Source: an uncultured Bryobacterales bacterium (GTDB lineage: Bacteria; Acidobacteriota; Terriglobia; Bryobacterales; Bryobacteraceae). Taken from it: 5,051 nucleotides of DNA. Shown here one piece after another: positions 1-5,051 of the stretch. The position numbers were made by a program, and so were the translations under genes. Position 1 is the first letter of the stretch. The number at the start of each line of letters is the position of its first letter. The stretch is from positions 6,423 through 11,473 of the forward strand of contig CALMAV010000022.1 in the NCBI GenBank assembly GCA_937859895.1, read 5' to 3'. Below the pieces are notes generated by a model that ran no database searches, was not told the origin of the DNA, and worked only from the letters and a program-made list of their open reading frames with translations.

Positions 1-449
1 CCGGTACGCGCATCAAGTGCAATCAGCCGAGCGTCAATGGTCGGCATGAACAAGCGGCGATTTCCGTCCGGGCCCACCCACGTTGCCGAGCCGCGATGGC
101 TGAAGTCGCCGTAGCCTTTGTCTCGCGGAATAGCGAAATCGTAGACCCACAGTTGCTTGCCGGTTACTGGATCCAGTGCCATGGCGCGTCCCAAAGGTGT
201 ACTGATGTAAAGCACCCCATCCACGAAGAGCGGCGTAGTTTCGAAAGCGGGTGGCTTGCCACGCTTCGGCTGGTAGGCATCACCAGTGCGAAACGTCCAA
301 GCAACTTTCAGCTTGCCTACGTTCTCCCGATTGATGGCACGCAAAGGTGAGAAGCGCTGCCCACCGGGATCGTTCCCGTAAGCCGGCCAGTCACCGTTCG
401 CTCCGGCAAGAACTGCACAAAGTAAAATCGCCGCCACCGCCCGGAACAT
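1..449 (-). CDS. PQQ-dependent (quinoprotein) dehydrogenase, N-terminal part, cut by window edge
   Basis: This is the first 149 codons of a pyrroloquinoline-quinone dependent dehydrogenase of the glucose/alcohol dehydrogenase type, a periplasmic beta-propeller enzyme that oxidises sugars or alcohols and passes electrons to the respiratory chain. Residues 1-18 form a Sec signal peptide (Met-Phe-Arg, then the hydrophobic AVAAILLCAVLAGA). The mature part opens with the family's usual start, WPAYGNDPGGQRFSPL (residues 21-36), followed by INRENVGKLKVAWTFRTG. Next come FETTPLFVDGVLYIST and the tryptophan-docking propeller repeat ALDPVTGKQLW (residues 91-101). SHRGSATW (residues 117-124) resembles the region that lines the PQQ pocket in soluble and membrane glucose dehydrogenases. 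The ATG at 449 is preceded by GGAGG at 462-466, 12 bases away, which is slightly long. The C-terminal part lies outside the window, so substrate and any cytochrome c domain cannot be judged. Family call is firm; substrate is unknown. Confidence 0.93.
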   Translation of the reverse strand, partial: MFRAVAAILLCAVLAGANGDWPAYGNDPGGQRFSPLRAINRENVGKLKVAWTFRTGDAYQPKRGKPPAFETTPLFVDGVLYISTPLGRAMALDPVTGKQLWVYDFAIPRDKGYGDFSHRGSATWVGPDGNRRLFMPTIDARLIALDART

Positions 450-505
450 AGTCGTGAGTAGCCTCCACGGAAAGTCGCGCTGAGAGTTTTCCAGCTGACT
501 TGATA

Positions 506-511
506 ATTATA
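506..511 (-). promoter_or_regulatory. Probable -10 element for the PQQ dehydrogenase gene
   Basis: A perfect TATAAT is read on the minus strand, 56 bases upstream of the ATG at 449. No good -35 box lies 16-19 bases further upstream (the sequence there is near CTAGCG). It is therefore either a weak or activator-dependent promoter or a chance AT-rich hit. The inverted repeat at 531-560 covers the place where the -35 would be, which fits a regulated promoter. This is a motif match only. Confidence 0.4.
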
Positions 512-530
512 CGGACGATGCGAGACTTCG

Positions 531-560
531 CTAGAATCTCGTTCTTACAACGAGTTCAAG
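531..560. repeat. Imperfect inverted repeat, possible operator
   Basis: The core is a perfect 6-base inverted repeat, CTCGTT at 538-543 and AACGAG at 549-554, around a 5-base centre. Allowing one bulged T (537), the arms extend by GAA (534-536) opposite TTC (555-557), and after one mismatch by CT opposite AG. The total is about 11 paired positions per arm. It has no T-run on either side, so it is a poor terminator. It sits just upstream of the TATAAT at 506-511 on the minus strand, and 47 bases upstream of the remnant antitoxin start on the plus strand, so it could be an operator for either. Function is inferred. Confidence 0.4.
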
Positions 561-606
561 CTGTTGCTGCCCCATGCGAATAGCTGGAAGACCAGCAGCC
601 TCAATA

Positions 607-879
607 ATGCACATTCAAGACAAGTGGCAAGCTACTCCAGGACGTCATGCCTCAGCCCGTCACGTCCGAACAGCAGCACTAGGCGTTGCTTAGGACCTCT
701 CCGGCTGAGTTGCTTTCCTATCTCATGCAAGAGAACCACCTAACGCAGAGAGAGACTTCTCTGAAATCTCTCAGTCTAGGGTGTCTGACATCCTTGCTGG
801 AAAGCGGAAGATCAGTCGGGCACAGGCCCAAATTTTGGGGGAACGATTCAAAGTCAACCCTGTTCTCTTCCTGTACTAG
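607..879 (+). pseudogene. higA: Decayed HigA-type antitoxin (XRE helix-turn-helix), frameshifted and internally deleted
   Basis: The C-terminal half is clearly a HigA-like antitoxin DNA-binding domain. One frame gives TSPAELLSYLMQENHLTQR (from about 695 to 751). A frame two bases away continues with DFSEISQSRVSDILAGKR, then KISRAQAQILGERFKVNPVL, and stops at TAG 877-879. The join falls in an (AG)4 run at 747-754. Removing one AG unit restores LTQRDFSEISQSRVSDIL, the canonical HTH of this family. Upstream, TSGKLLQDVMPQPVTSEQQH (620-679) resembles the HigA N-terminus (family pattern LL..vlP.pI.tE.e). It is followed by TAG at 680-682 and then directly by ALLRTSPAEL, so about 45-50 codons of the middle are missing. 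The only nearby ATG, at 607, gives MHIQDKWQ and joins this segment only across a 2-base loss near 631. HigA normally represses its own operon and neutralises the HigB ribosome-dependent RNase; this copy cannot be made intact. The HTH identity is firm, the N-terminal reconstruction less so. A sequencing or assembly error could explain the AG shift alone, but not the stop plus deletion. Confidence 0.8.
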
Positions 880-2098
880 AGAGGTAGGAGGGCAGGGCTC
901 GGCGTCGAATACCAACAGCAGTAGCCTTCCGGGCCGATTGGGCGAGGAACTCGCTGTAGCGGGAGTAAACTCCGTGGAACACCGAGTTCCAAGAGTAGTT
1001 CGCTGCACCTGCCCGCGCTGCTTCGGACATGGAACGGAGCAAGTCAGCGTCTCGATTCAAGGCCAAGATGCCCTCAGCAAAAGACTGCGAGTCGAACGCT
1101 TCGAGTCCGTCAATGCCGGGACGAATGATGTACTTCGGTCCACCCCCAGAACTGACGATTGCGGGTACGCCGGAAGACATCGCTTCCAAAACAACATTCC
1201 CGAACGTATCTGTTTCAGACGGAAATACAAACACGTCCATGTTCGCGTAGGCAGTCGCAAGCTCGGTACCAAGTAGAACGCCGGCCATATCGCATCGCCG
1301 AAGATTTGCAGCAAGATACTCGCGATCGCCACCATCGCCGACAACCAGAAAGCGATAGTTCCCCATTCCAGCGGCTATTAGGCATCCTTCAATCTCTACC
1401 AGCAAGCGCACGTTTTTTTCGGGCGAGAGCCGGCCCACGTAGCCAATCACAAACTCGCCGTTGGTGCGGTTTCGTCGCGCCGGAGAGAACAAGTCTATAT
1501 CGATGCCGCGCTGCATCAGAAACGTTGGTCTGCCTGTTCTGGAGCCGAGCATACGGACCAGCTCCGGGTTGGGTGCAAACAGAAGGCGCGCGAATTTATA
1601 GAACCAGAGGATGATGTACAAGAAGATTGCCTCTGCAACGCCGGTTGCAAGGCGAAGCAGGCCCTTCGGCAAGAATCGAAAAACGCTAGAGAGGCGGCGA
1701 GATCCGAATTCGTGTACGTTTGTATGCCAGGAAGCAACCAACGGTACGCGGAGTTGAAGCGCCAGCATGGCGCCCAACAAGCCGCAGTGACCGGGACCGG
1801 TGACATGAATCAGATCAGGTTTAAATTTCCGGAGTGCTTTCAGCAGGCGAACACGATGGCGAAGGAAAGGTACGTCGAAGGCAAGATCTGTTTCTAATGG
1901 CACGGTCCAGCGGCTATGCTTTAACTCGTGTGTTTCTACACTGCCTTCGTTGAATGCGCGCGTCTCTGGCCCCGTATGAACAGAGAAGAACGGGTGACTT
2001 TGTTCTAATGCGTAGCGCGCAAACATACGGCTGGTGCGAGCCACGCCGTTCACTTCATGAAAGCTATCGGTGAAAAAAGCAACGCGCGGGAAGCTCAT
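854..2098 (-). CDS. GT4-family glycosyltransferase (group 1)
   Basis: This 414-residue GT-B retaining glycosyltransferase of family GT4 probably transfers a sugar from a nucleotide-sugar to a lipid or glycan acceptor at the cytoplasmic face of the membrane. The N-terminal Rossmann half begins PRVAFFTDSFHEVNGVART (residues 4-22), the nucleotide-sugar enzyme start with the Gly-Val loop. It then has DLIHVTGPGHCGLLGA (95-110) and the SWHTN segment (123-127). A hydrophobic stretch around 155-175 (AEAIFLYIILWFYKFARLLF) probably lies against the membrane. The C-terminal half has IGYVGRLSPEKNV (218-230), FLVVGDGGDRE (250-260) and the donor-site motif PSETDTFGNVVLEAMSSGVP (293-312). This is the layout of SqdX/MgtA-like enzymes. 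Start: the ATG at 2098 overlaps the preceding gene's stop by 4 bases (ATGA), with AGGAGAGGA at 2108-2116 as ribosome site. The last residues (from about 387) look unconserved and overlap the antitoxin remnant tail to tail. The exact sugar and acceptor are not predictable. Confidence 0.93.
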   Translation of the reverse strand: MSFPRVAFFTDSFHEVNGVARTSRMFARYALEQSHPFFSVHTGPETRAFNEGSVETHELKHSRWTVPLETDLAFDVPFLRHRVRLLKALRKFKPDLIHVTGPGHCGLLGAMLALQLRVPLVASWHTNVHEFGSRRLSSVFRFLPKGLLRLATGVAEAIFLYIILWFYKFARLLFAPNPELVRMLGSRTGRPTFLMQRGIDIDLFSPARRNRTNGEFVIGYVGRLSPEKNVRLLVEIEGCLIAAGMGNYRFLVVGDGGDREYLAANLRRCDMAGVLLGTELATAYANMDVFVFPSETDTFGNVVLEAMSSGVPAIVSSGGGPKYIIRPGIDGLEAFDSQSFAEGILALNRDADLLRSMSEAARAGAANYSWNSVFHGVYSRYSEFLAQSARKATAVGIRRRALPSYLSSTGREQG

Positions 2099-3225
2099 AA
2101 GACGAGTTCCTCTCCTGGCGAGAATGCATATCGAAACGTACGGCGCACGCTAGGGTGTCGCATCATGCTCAATCCTTTGACAAAGATTTGAACCGAGACC
2201 GGCACGTGATTCGCAAATAACGTAGACATGGATCTAACAATTCCATCATCGCAGCGGTAGAAGACGCGGTCACTCCAGTGCTGCCAGCCTCGGCCGTGGT
2301 TTTTATGGGTCTGCATGAGTTCGTGGAGGCCTTGAAGAATCCGGAGCTGGAAGGGATCACGATACTGCCGCATAATCAGAACATCGGTGTGACCAGCTCT
2401 CACTTGCGCGACATACTCGGCGAAGCTGGATGCGTTTGTCAGGTCCAGAATTGCATTCGGCTCAAGCGTATGACGGTCGCCACCGGAGATAACGGGCTTT
2501 TCAAAATCTCGGGCCATCTGCAAGGCCCTCCGATTCTCTGCCCACCGGCGCAGACCGTTGATCTCGAAGGCATGCAGATAGGCGCCATACTCAGTGGCAA
2601 AACGCGCGGCCCACTCATCATGCGTCTGTTGTCCAACGCCACTCTCATCCCAGCATGGATGGTTGAATACGACCAGTGATTCCTGCGGGCGCGATAGCGC
2701 CTCCAGAAGCGAGCGGAGGTGGAGCGTACTGCGGGAACGGGTAAGTGCGCTCATTTGATCCATCAGCTCGGTGGCTGACTTAGCTGGAATATTATGCACC
2801 CCTAAGTGAAAGAACGTAGGACCAAACGGAACCGTCCATTCCACTGAGATAGGAAGATCGTGACAATCGAGAACCGTACCCAGGCTCATGGGAGCCTCAA
2901 TGGTGTCGTGGTCCGTCATTGAGACCAGAGCGTGCAAGCCAAGCCGGTGCTGAATCTGATCCCGCTCCAGCTGCCATGCATCGTAAGGCGCTATAGGAGG
3001 CGTCCACCAAGCGCGTGAAAGATCGAGTTCAGATCCGTTGGCCTCCTTGTACTTTGCCCTGCCTCTTTGCAAGGCTACGCGAAGGGGTCCGCAGCCACGA
3101 GCAAGCTTATTAACAAAACTAAGTGTCTCCCGGGAACAGAGCGTGTGGCTATGTATCGAAGCCGCTCCTGTAAAGTGGCACCAGGACTCGGGAGAAGACT
3201 CTAAATGGATTCTTGTATCTTTCAA
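2095..3225 (-). CDS. PHP-domain metal-dependent phosphoesterase
   Basis: This 376-residue protein has a full set of PHP (polymerase and histidinol phosphatase) metal-binding motifs. These are His25-Ser-His27 (SIHSHTLCSRET), Asp105-His106-Asp107 (SMTDHDTIEA), Glu129 (SVEWT), His140 and His144 (FHLGVHN), Asn188-His189-Pro190 (FNHPCWDE), Glu221 (EING) and Asp250-Arg-His252 (GGDRHT). Such proteins are trinuclear-metal phosphoesterases, like TrpH/YciV. All ligands appear present, so it is probably active; substrate is unknown. It is longer than a minimal PHP domain: residues 40-95 form an insertion between motifs 1 and 2, and 285-376 is a C-terminal part I do not recognise. It overlaps the glycosyltransferase start by 4 bases, so the two are translationally coupled. 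The start is uncertain. TTG at 3225 is the only standard start codon between the in-frame TAA upstream (about 3280) and the first metal motif, and it lacks a good ribosome site. The in-frame codons above it (LRPAFSIGLLTPETIHI) read like protein, so the true N-terminus may have been lost by a frameshift. Confidence 0.85.
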   Translation of the reverse strand: MKDTRIHLESSPESWCHFTGAASIHSHTLCSRETLSFVNKLARGCGPLRVALQRGRAKYKEANGSELDLSRAWWTPPIAPYDAWQLERDQIQHRLGLHALVSMTDHDTIEAPMSLGTVLDCHDLPISVEWTVPFGPTFFHLGVHNIPAKSATELMDQMSALTRSRSTLHLRSLLEALSRPQESLVVFNHPCWDESGVGQQTHDEWAARFATEYGAYLHAFEINGLRRWAENRRALQMARDFEKPVISGGDRHTLEPNAILDLTNASSFAEYVAQVRAGHTDVLIMRQYRDPFQLRILQGLHELMQTHKNHGRGWQHWSDRVFYRCDDGIVRSMSTLFANHVPVSVQIFVKGLSMMRHPSVRRTFRYAFSPGEELVL

Positions 3226-3420
3226 AATGTGGATCGTTTCTGGCGTTAACAGGCCAATGGAAAACGCAGGCCGTAAAGCTTAGAGGGCCTGGCGTGGAAC
3301 TGCACGGTGAAGAAATTCCTCATGTATTAAGCATCAATACAGAGCTTGAACTTCTCGTCAGCTTACAGTTACGAAAGGGTGAAAAGAGGCGCGCACTGCT
3401 GAGGGTGAGAGGACTGCCCA
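3226..3420. other. Gap between hydrolase and PHP genes; possible promoter or lost N-terminus
   Basis: These 195 bases separate two same-strand genes. On the minus strand they contain a perfect 6-base inverted repeat (3323-3341) and a small frame starting at ATG 3323 and ending at TAA 3246. That frame encodes 25 residues (MRNFFTVQFHARPSKLYGLR, then FPLAC). Just 20 bases separate its stop from the PHP gene's TTG. It could be the shifted original start of the PHP protein, a leader peptide, or chance. No hairpin followed by a T-run is seen after the hydrolase stop, so transcription may continue through the gap. Confidence 0.4.
3323..3341. repeat. Short perfect inverted repeat TGTATT-N7-AATACA
   Basis: Two perfect 6-base arms, TGTATT (3323-3328) and AATACA (3336-3341), are separated by AAGCATC. 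It lies about 100 bases upstream of the PHP gene start in an otherwise empty gap. The AT-rich palindrome with 7-base centre fits a binding site for a dimeric helix-turn-helix regulator, but a single copy of this length could be chance. It is not a terminator because no T-run follows. Confidence 0.25.
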
Positions 3421-4083
3421 TTACGCTCGGCACGACACGACGAAATCGAGAAAGCTGGAGGCGCAAAGCCGGGCAAGATCCGACTTGCAGGGTGACAGAT
3501 CATGACCGCAACCTTCCAACAGCAGCACTCGTGTGGGAGTCGTCGGTGCAATCAAGCGGAGAGCTTCCCTTAGCTCTTCGGGTGAACCAAATGGGTCGCG
3601 CGTGCCTTGTACAAAAAATGACGGCGTCATCAATGCACCGAAGTGTCCCGTGCGGAGATCCTCAGGTTTATCAGGAGGGTGCAGAGGGTAGGAAAGCAGA
3701 AGGAGTGCCGCCAAACCCAAGTCCGGCTGCTCGGCAGCGAGCATGCTTGCCTGACGTCCTCCATAGGAGTGCCCCGCGAGGTACAGAGGCGCCTTCGAAA
3801 GATTACGCAATTGGGCAGCAGCTTCGCTAATACCCTGGCGATCGGCAGCGCCACTCGAACGCGAGGGAGGGCCAGATGCGCGCGCCTGTCTAAAAGGCAA
3901 ATCACAGCGCAACACAAGTAGCGATTGATCTGCAAACGCCTTAGCAAGCGCTCGAAGTAGAAGCGACCGGCTGTCCGACCCTGCTCCGTGGGTCAGAATC
4001 AACAAACCGGCTGGGTCGCTGTCCGGCTGATGGAGAAAACCTCGAACGGAACCTTGCTGGTAAGGTTGGACGGAGACGGCCAT
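3421..4083 (-). CDS. Alpha/beta-fold hydrolase (dienelactone hydrolase/TEX30-KAN type)
   Basis: This 220-residue cytoplasmic serine hydrolase of the small alpha/beta family is related to TEX30 and KANL3-type proteins (Pfam Abhydrolase_11 by my reading). The order is typical. ILTHGAGSDSRS (29-40) carries the oxyanion HGAG loop. LRCDLPFRQ (58-66) is next. The nucleophile elbow is YLAGHSYGGRQASMLA (101-116), with Ser106 as nucleophile. LLLLSYPLHPPDKPEDLRT (127-145) follows. The acid is in FFVQGTRDPFGS (Asp163) and the base in LEGCGHDLSP (His194). The triad is complete. The reading frame stays open far upstream to 4467, but that part is only the shadow of the DUF4126 gene. I chose the ATG at 4083 because it lies 2 bases after that gene's stop and gives the normal family length. 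No good ribosome site is seen, which fits coupling to the upstream gene. The substrate (ester or thioester) is unknown. Confidence 0.9.
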   Translation of the reverse strand: MAVSVQPYQQGSVRGFLHQPDSDPAGLLILTHGAGSDSRSLLLRALAKAFADQSLLVLRCDLPFRQARASGPPSRSSGAADRQGISEAAAQLRNLSKAPLYLAGHSYGGRQASMLAAEQPDLGLAALLLLSYPLHPPDKPEDLRTGHFGALMTPSFFVQGTRDPFGSPEELREALRLIAPTTPTRVLLLEGCGHDLSPCKSDLARLCASSFLDFVVSCRA

Positions 4084-4085
4084 AG

Positions 4086-4703
4086 CTAGTTTGCTCTGAC
4101 AAAGCCTGATTTTTGGCGCGATCCGAATAGCCTTCTCAGGCTTGTGTATAAGCGCCGCGACAGCCATACAGAGAGCACCACCGCAACAGCAATGAAGGAG
4201 AGAAGAACAACTGGATGTGCCGTTACGAGCAGAGTTCCAACCACCGATATGAAGTCGCCAATAAGACTCAGAATGATGTTTGAGAAAGGTTCGGGCGAGG
4301 TGTTCGCGGCTAGGCGCGTCGCACTCCTGGCACTGTGAGAGGAGGCAGCCACGCCGCCCCCCAGAAGGAACGCCAGTAGCCGGATGCTGGGGTCGAAGTG
4401 AGCGAAAGCAGTGGCGGCTAGAATTGCTCCCGCTGGAATGCGAATGAATGTGTGAACCATGTCCCAAGCCGAATCAACGACGGGAATTTTATCAGCAATA
4501 AATTGTATGGTGAAAAGTACACCAGAGATTAACAGCACCCAACTATGGCTCACATAGGCGAGGTCGCCCGGTAGATGGGCAAAGCCAAAACGCTGCAGAA
4601 GCCCCAGGGTCAGTACGGTCGCGTACAGATTAACGCCGGACAGCCATGCCGAGCCCATCGCCACACCAAGCGTAGAGAGGTCCATAGCACTACTAGCGTA
4701 CAT
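4086..4703 (-). CDS. DUF4126 family integral membrane protein
   Basis: This 205-residue membrane protein matches DUF4126. Family hallmarks are LGVAMGSAWLSGVNLYATV (12-30), LLQRFGFAHLP (35-45), QFIADKIPVVDSAWDMVHTF (67-86) and IRIPAGAILAATAF (87-100), followed by LLGGGVAASSHSARSATRLA (113-132) and NTSPEPFSNIILSLIGD (134-150). About five hydrophobic segments can be seen (near 13-35, 53-71, 90-118, 141-165 and 165-182), and the protein ends in a basic tail (RRLYTSLRRLFGSRQK). The conserved DKIP-DS-WD and SPEP-SN motifs are intact. The family's function is not known. The start was chosen at ATG 4703, which has AGGTG just upstream (TTAGGTGCTCC then ATG). The in-frame ATG at 4685 has no ribosome site. 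The longer frame to 4865 would run through the divergent gene. It heads the minus-strand gene row and is followed after 2 bases by the hydrolase. Confidence 0.88.
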   Translation of the reverse strand: MYASSAMDLSTLGVAMGSAWLSGVNLYATVLTLGLLQRFGFAHLPGDLAYVSHSWVLLISGVLFTIQFIADKIPVVDSAWDMVHTFIRIPAGAILAATAFAHFDPSIRLLAFLLGGGVAASSHSARSATRLAANTSPEPFSNIILSLIGDFISVVGTLLVTAHPVVLLSFIAVAVVLSVWLSRRLYTSLRRLFGSRQKSGFVRAN

Positions 4704-4787
4704 GGAGCACCTAAGTTGAATGGCAGCGATCACTGAAATTGCGAAATAGTTCCCCCTATTGCTGTGTCCAAGAGGTAGGAGATACAA
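4704..4787. promoter_or_regulatory. Divergent promoter region between DUF4126 and DUF2383 genes
   Basis: These 84 bases must hold the upstream signals of two diverging genes. Minus strand: TTGGAC and TATTTC separated by 17 bases give a weak sigma-70-like pair ending near 4743. Plus strand: TTGAAT at 4716-4721 could be a -35, but the matching -10 is poor. AGGAG at 4777-4781 is the ribosome site of the DUF2383 gene, 6 bases before its ATG. Box assignments are tentative; the existence of start signals here follows mainly from gene layout. Confidence 0.4.
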
Positions 4788-5051
4788 ATGGCAGATAACA
4801 AAGACGCCGTAAGCGTTCTGAACGACTTGATTGAGACATGCAAAGACGGCGAGAAGGGCTTTCAAACAGCCGCTGAGAAGGTGAAAGATTCTTCTTTGAA
4901 AACGCTTTTTGCCAAGTATGCGTCACAGCGTTCAGGCTACGTGCAGGAGTTGCAAACAGCGGTGACATCGTTGGGTGAAACGCCCGCCACTAGTGGCCAT
5001 GTTGCTGCTTCTCTTCATCGCGGCTGGATTGCCGTGAAAGAGGCAGTTGCC
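4788..5051 (+). CDS. DUF2383 / PA2169-type four-helix-bundle protein, N-terminal part
   Basis: These are the first 88 codons of a PA2169-family (DUF2383, ferritin-like four-helix) protein, running off the window edge. The start MADNKDAVSVLNDLIETCKD followed by GEKGFQTAAEKVKDSSLKTL and FAKYASQRSGYVQELQTAV is the usual pattern of the family. It continues with SLGETPATSGHVAASLHRGW (61-80). Full members are about 150 residues, so roughly 60 residues are missing. The ATG at 4788 has an excellent ribosome site, AGGAG with a 6-base spacer, which points to strong translation. In the literature these proteins are often stress or general-response associated, but no enzymatic activity is established. 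It diverges from the DUF4126 gene; a functional link is not shown. Confidence 0.92.
   Translation, partial: MADNKDAVSVLNDLIETCKDGEKGFQTAAEKVKDSSLKTLFAKYASQRSGYVQELQTAVTSLGETPATSGHVAASLHRGWIAVKEAVA

Larger units (their letters stand above)
450..606. other. Non-coding region between the dehydrogenase and the antitoxin remnant
   Basis: No convincing protein is seen here on either strand. It holds the dehydrogenase's Shine-Dalgarno-like GGAGG (462-466), the TATAAT on the minus strand (506-511) and the inverted repeat at 531-560. Type II HigBA loci normally have the toxin gene higB just upstream of higA. I looked for a HigB C-terminus in 540-606 in all three plus frames and found none that is convincing, so the toxin appears to be lost. 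Confidence 0.5.

Noticed and set aside
96..350. Plus-strand open frame of 84 residues
   Set aside because: It is antisense to the clearly recognisable PQQ dehydrogenase.
540..606. Possible HigB toxin C-terminus, suggested by a CATGCGAAT segment
   Set aside because: Only two or three residues resemble the HigB ending, and no frame continues upstream into recognisable toxin sequence.
747..754. AG repeat as a phase-variation switch
   Set aside because: Four units is too short for typical slipped-strand switching, and the gene has further lesions, so simple decay is more likely.
880..1276. Continuation of the plus-strand frame from 686 as a 196-residue protein
   Set aside because: After the AG shift, this frame leaves the antitoxin sequence and then runs antisense through the GT4 gene without any recognisable domain.
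3213..3830. Plus-strand open frame of 205 residues
   Set aside because: It is antisense to the hydrolase gene, with no domain, ribosome site or sensible composition.
4084..4467. Upstream extension of the hydrolase frame, starting with MGHGSHIHSHSSG
   Set aside because: It is the antisense-frame shadow of the DUF4126 gene on the same strand. The residues are low-complexity Ser/His/Cys and the hydrolase family starts at the ATG at 4083.
4704..4865. N-terminal extension of the DUF4126 frame
   Set aside because: It would overlap the well-supported DUF2383 gene on the opposite strand, and the family begins near the ATG at 4703, which has a ribosome site.

Overview
This is a chromosomal stretch from a Gram-negative-type soil or environmental bacterium of moderate GC content (about 54 percent by eye). 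The gene mix is a periplasmic PQQ-dependent dehydrogenase, a DUF4126 membrane protein, a PHP phosphoesterase, a GT4 glycosyltransferase and a DUF2383 four-helix protein. It is compatible with Acidobacteriota or a similar lineage, but that assignment is only an inference. No RNA gene, CRISPR array, insertion sequence or phage gene is visible.

Layout from left to right. Positions 1-449 (minus) hold the N-terminal 149 codons of a secreted PQQ-type quinoprotein dehydrogenase, cut by the window edge. Positions 450-606 are non-coding and carry its probable -10 element and an inverted repeat. Positions 607-879 (plus) hold a decayed HigA-type antitoxin gene. Its XRE helix-turn-helix half is unmistakable but is broken by a 2-base expansion of an AG repeat, and its N-terminal half is reduced to a short remnant. 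It meets the next gene tail to tail and overlaps its 3' end.

From 4703 down to 854 (minus) lies a row of four genes read in the same direction: DUF4126 membrane protein, alpha/beta hydrolase, PHP-domain phosphoesterase, GT4 glycosyltransferase. The first pair is separated by 2 bases and the last pair overlaps by 4 bases (ATGA). A 195-base gap between the pairs may contain a second promoter, or the lost start of the PHP gene. The PHP and GT4 proteins are probably made together and may act on the same glycan or glycolipid pathway, but their substrates cannot be read from sequence.

Positions 4788-5051 (plus) hold the start of a DUF2383 (PA2169-type four-helix bundle) protein. It diverges from the DUF4126 gene across an 84-base shared upstream region.

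Most of the window is ordinary housekeeping or accessory gene content. The most noteworthy items are the eroded HigA gene, the PHP-GT4 translationally coupled pair, and the doubtful start of the PHP gene.
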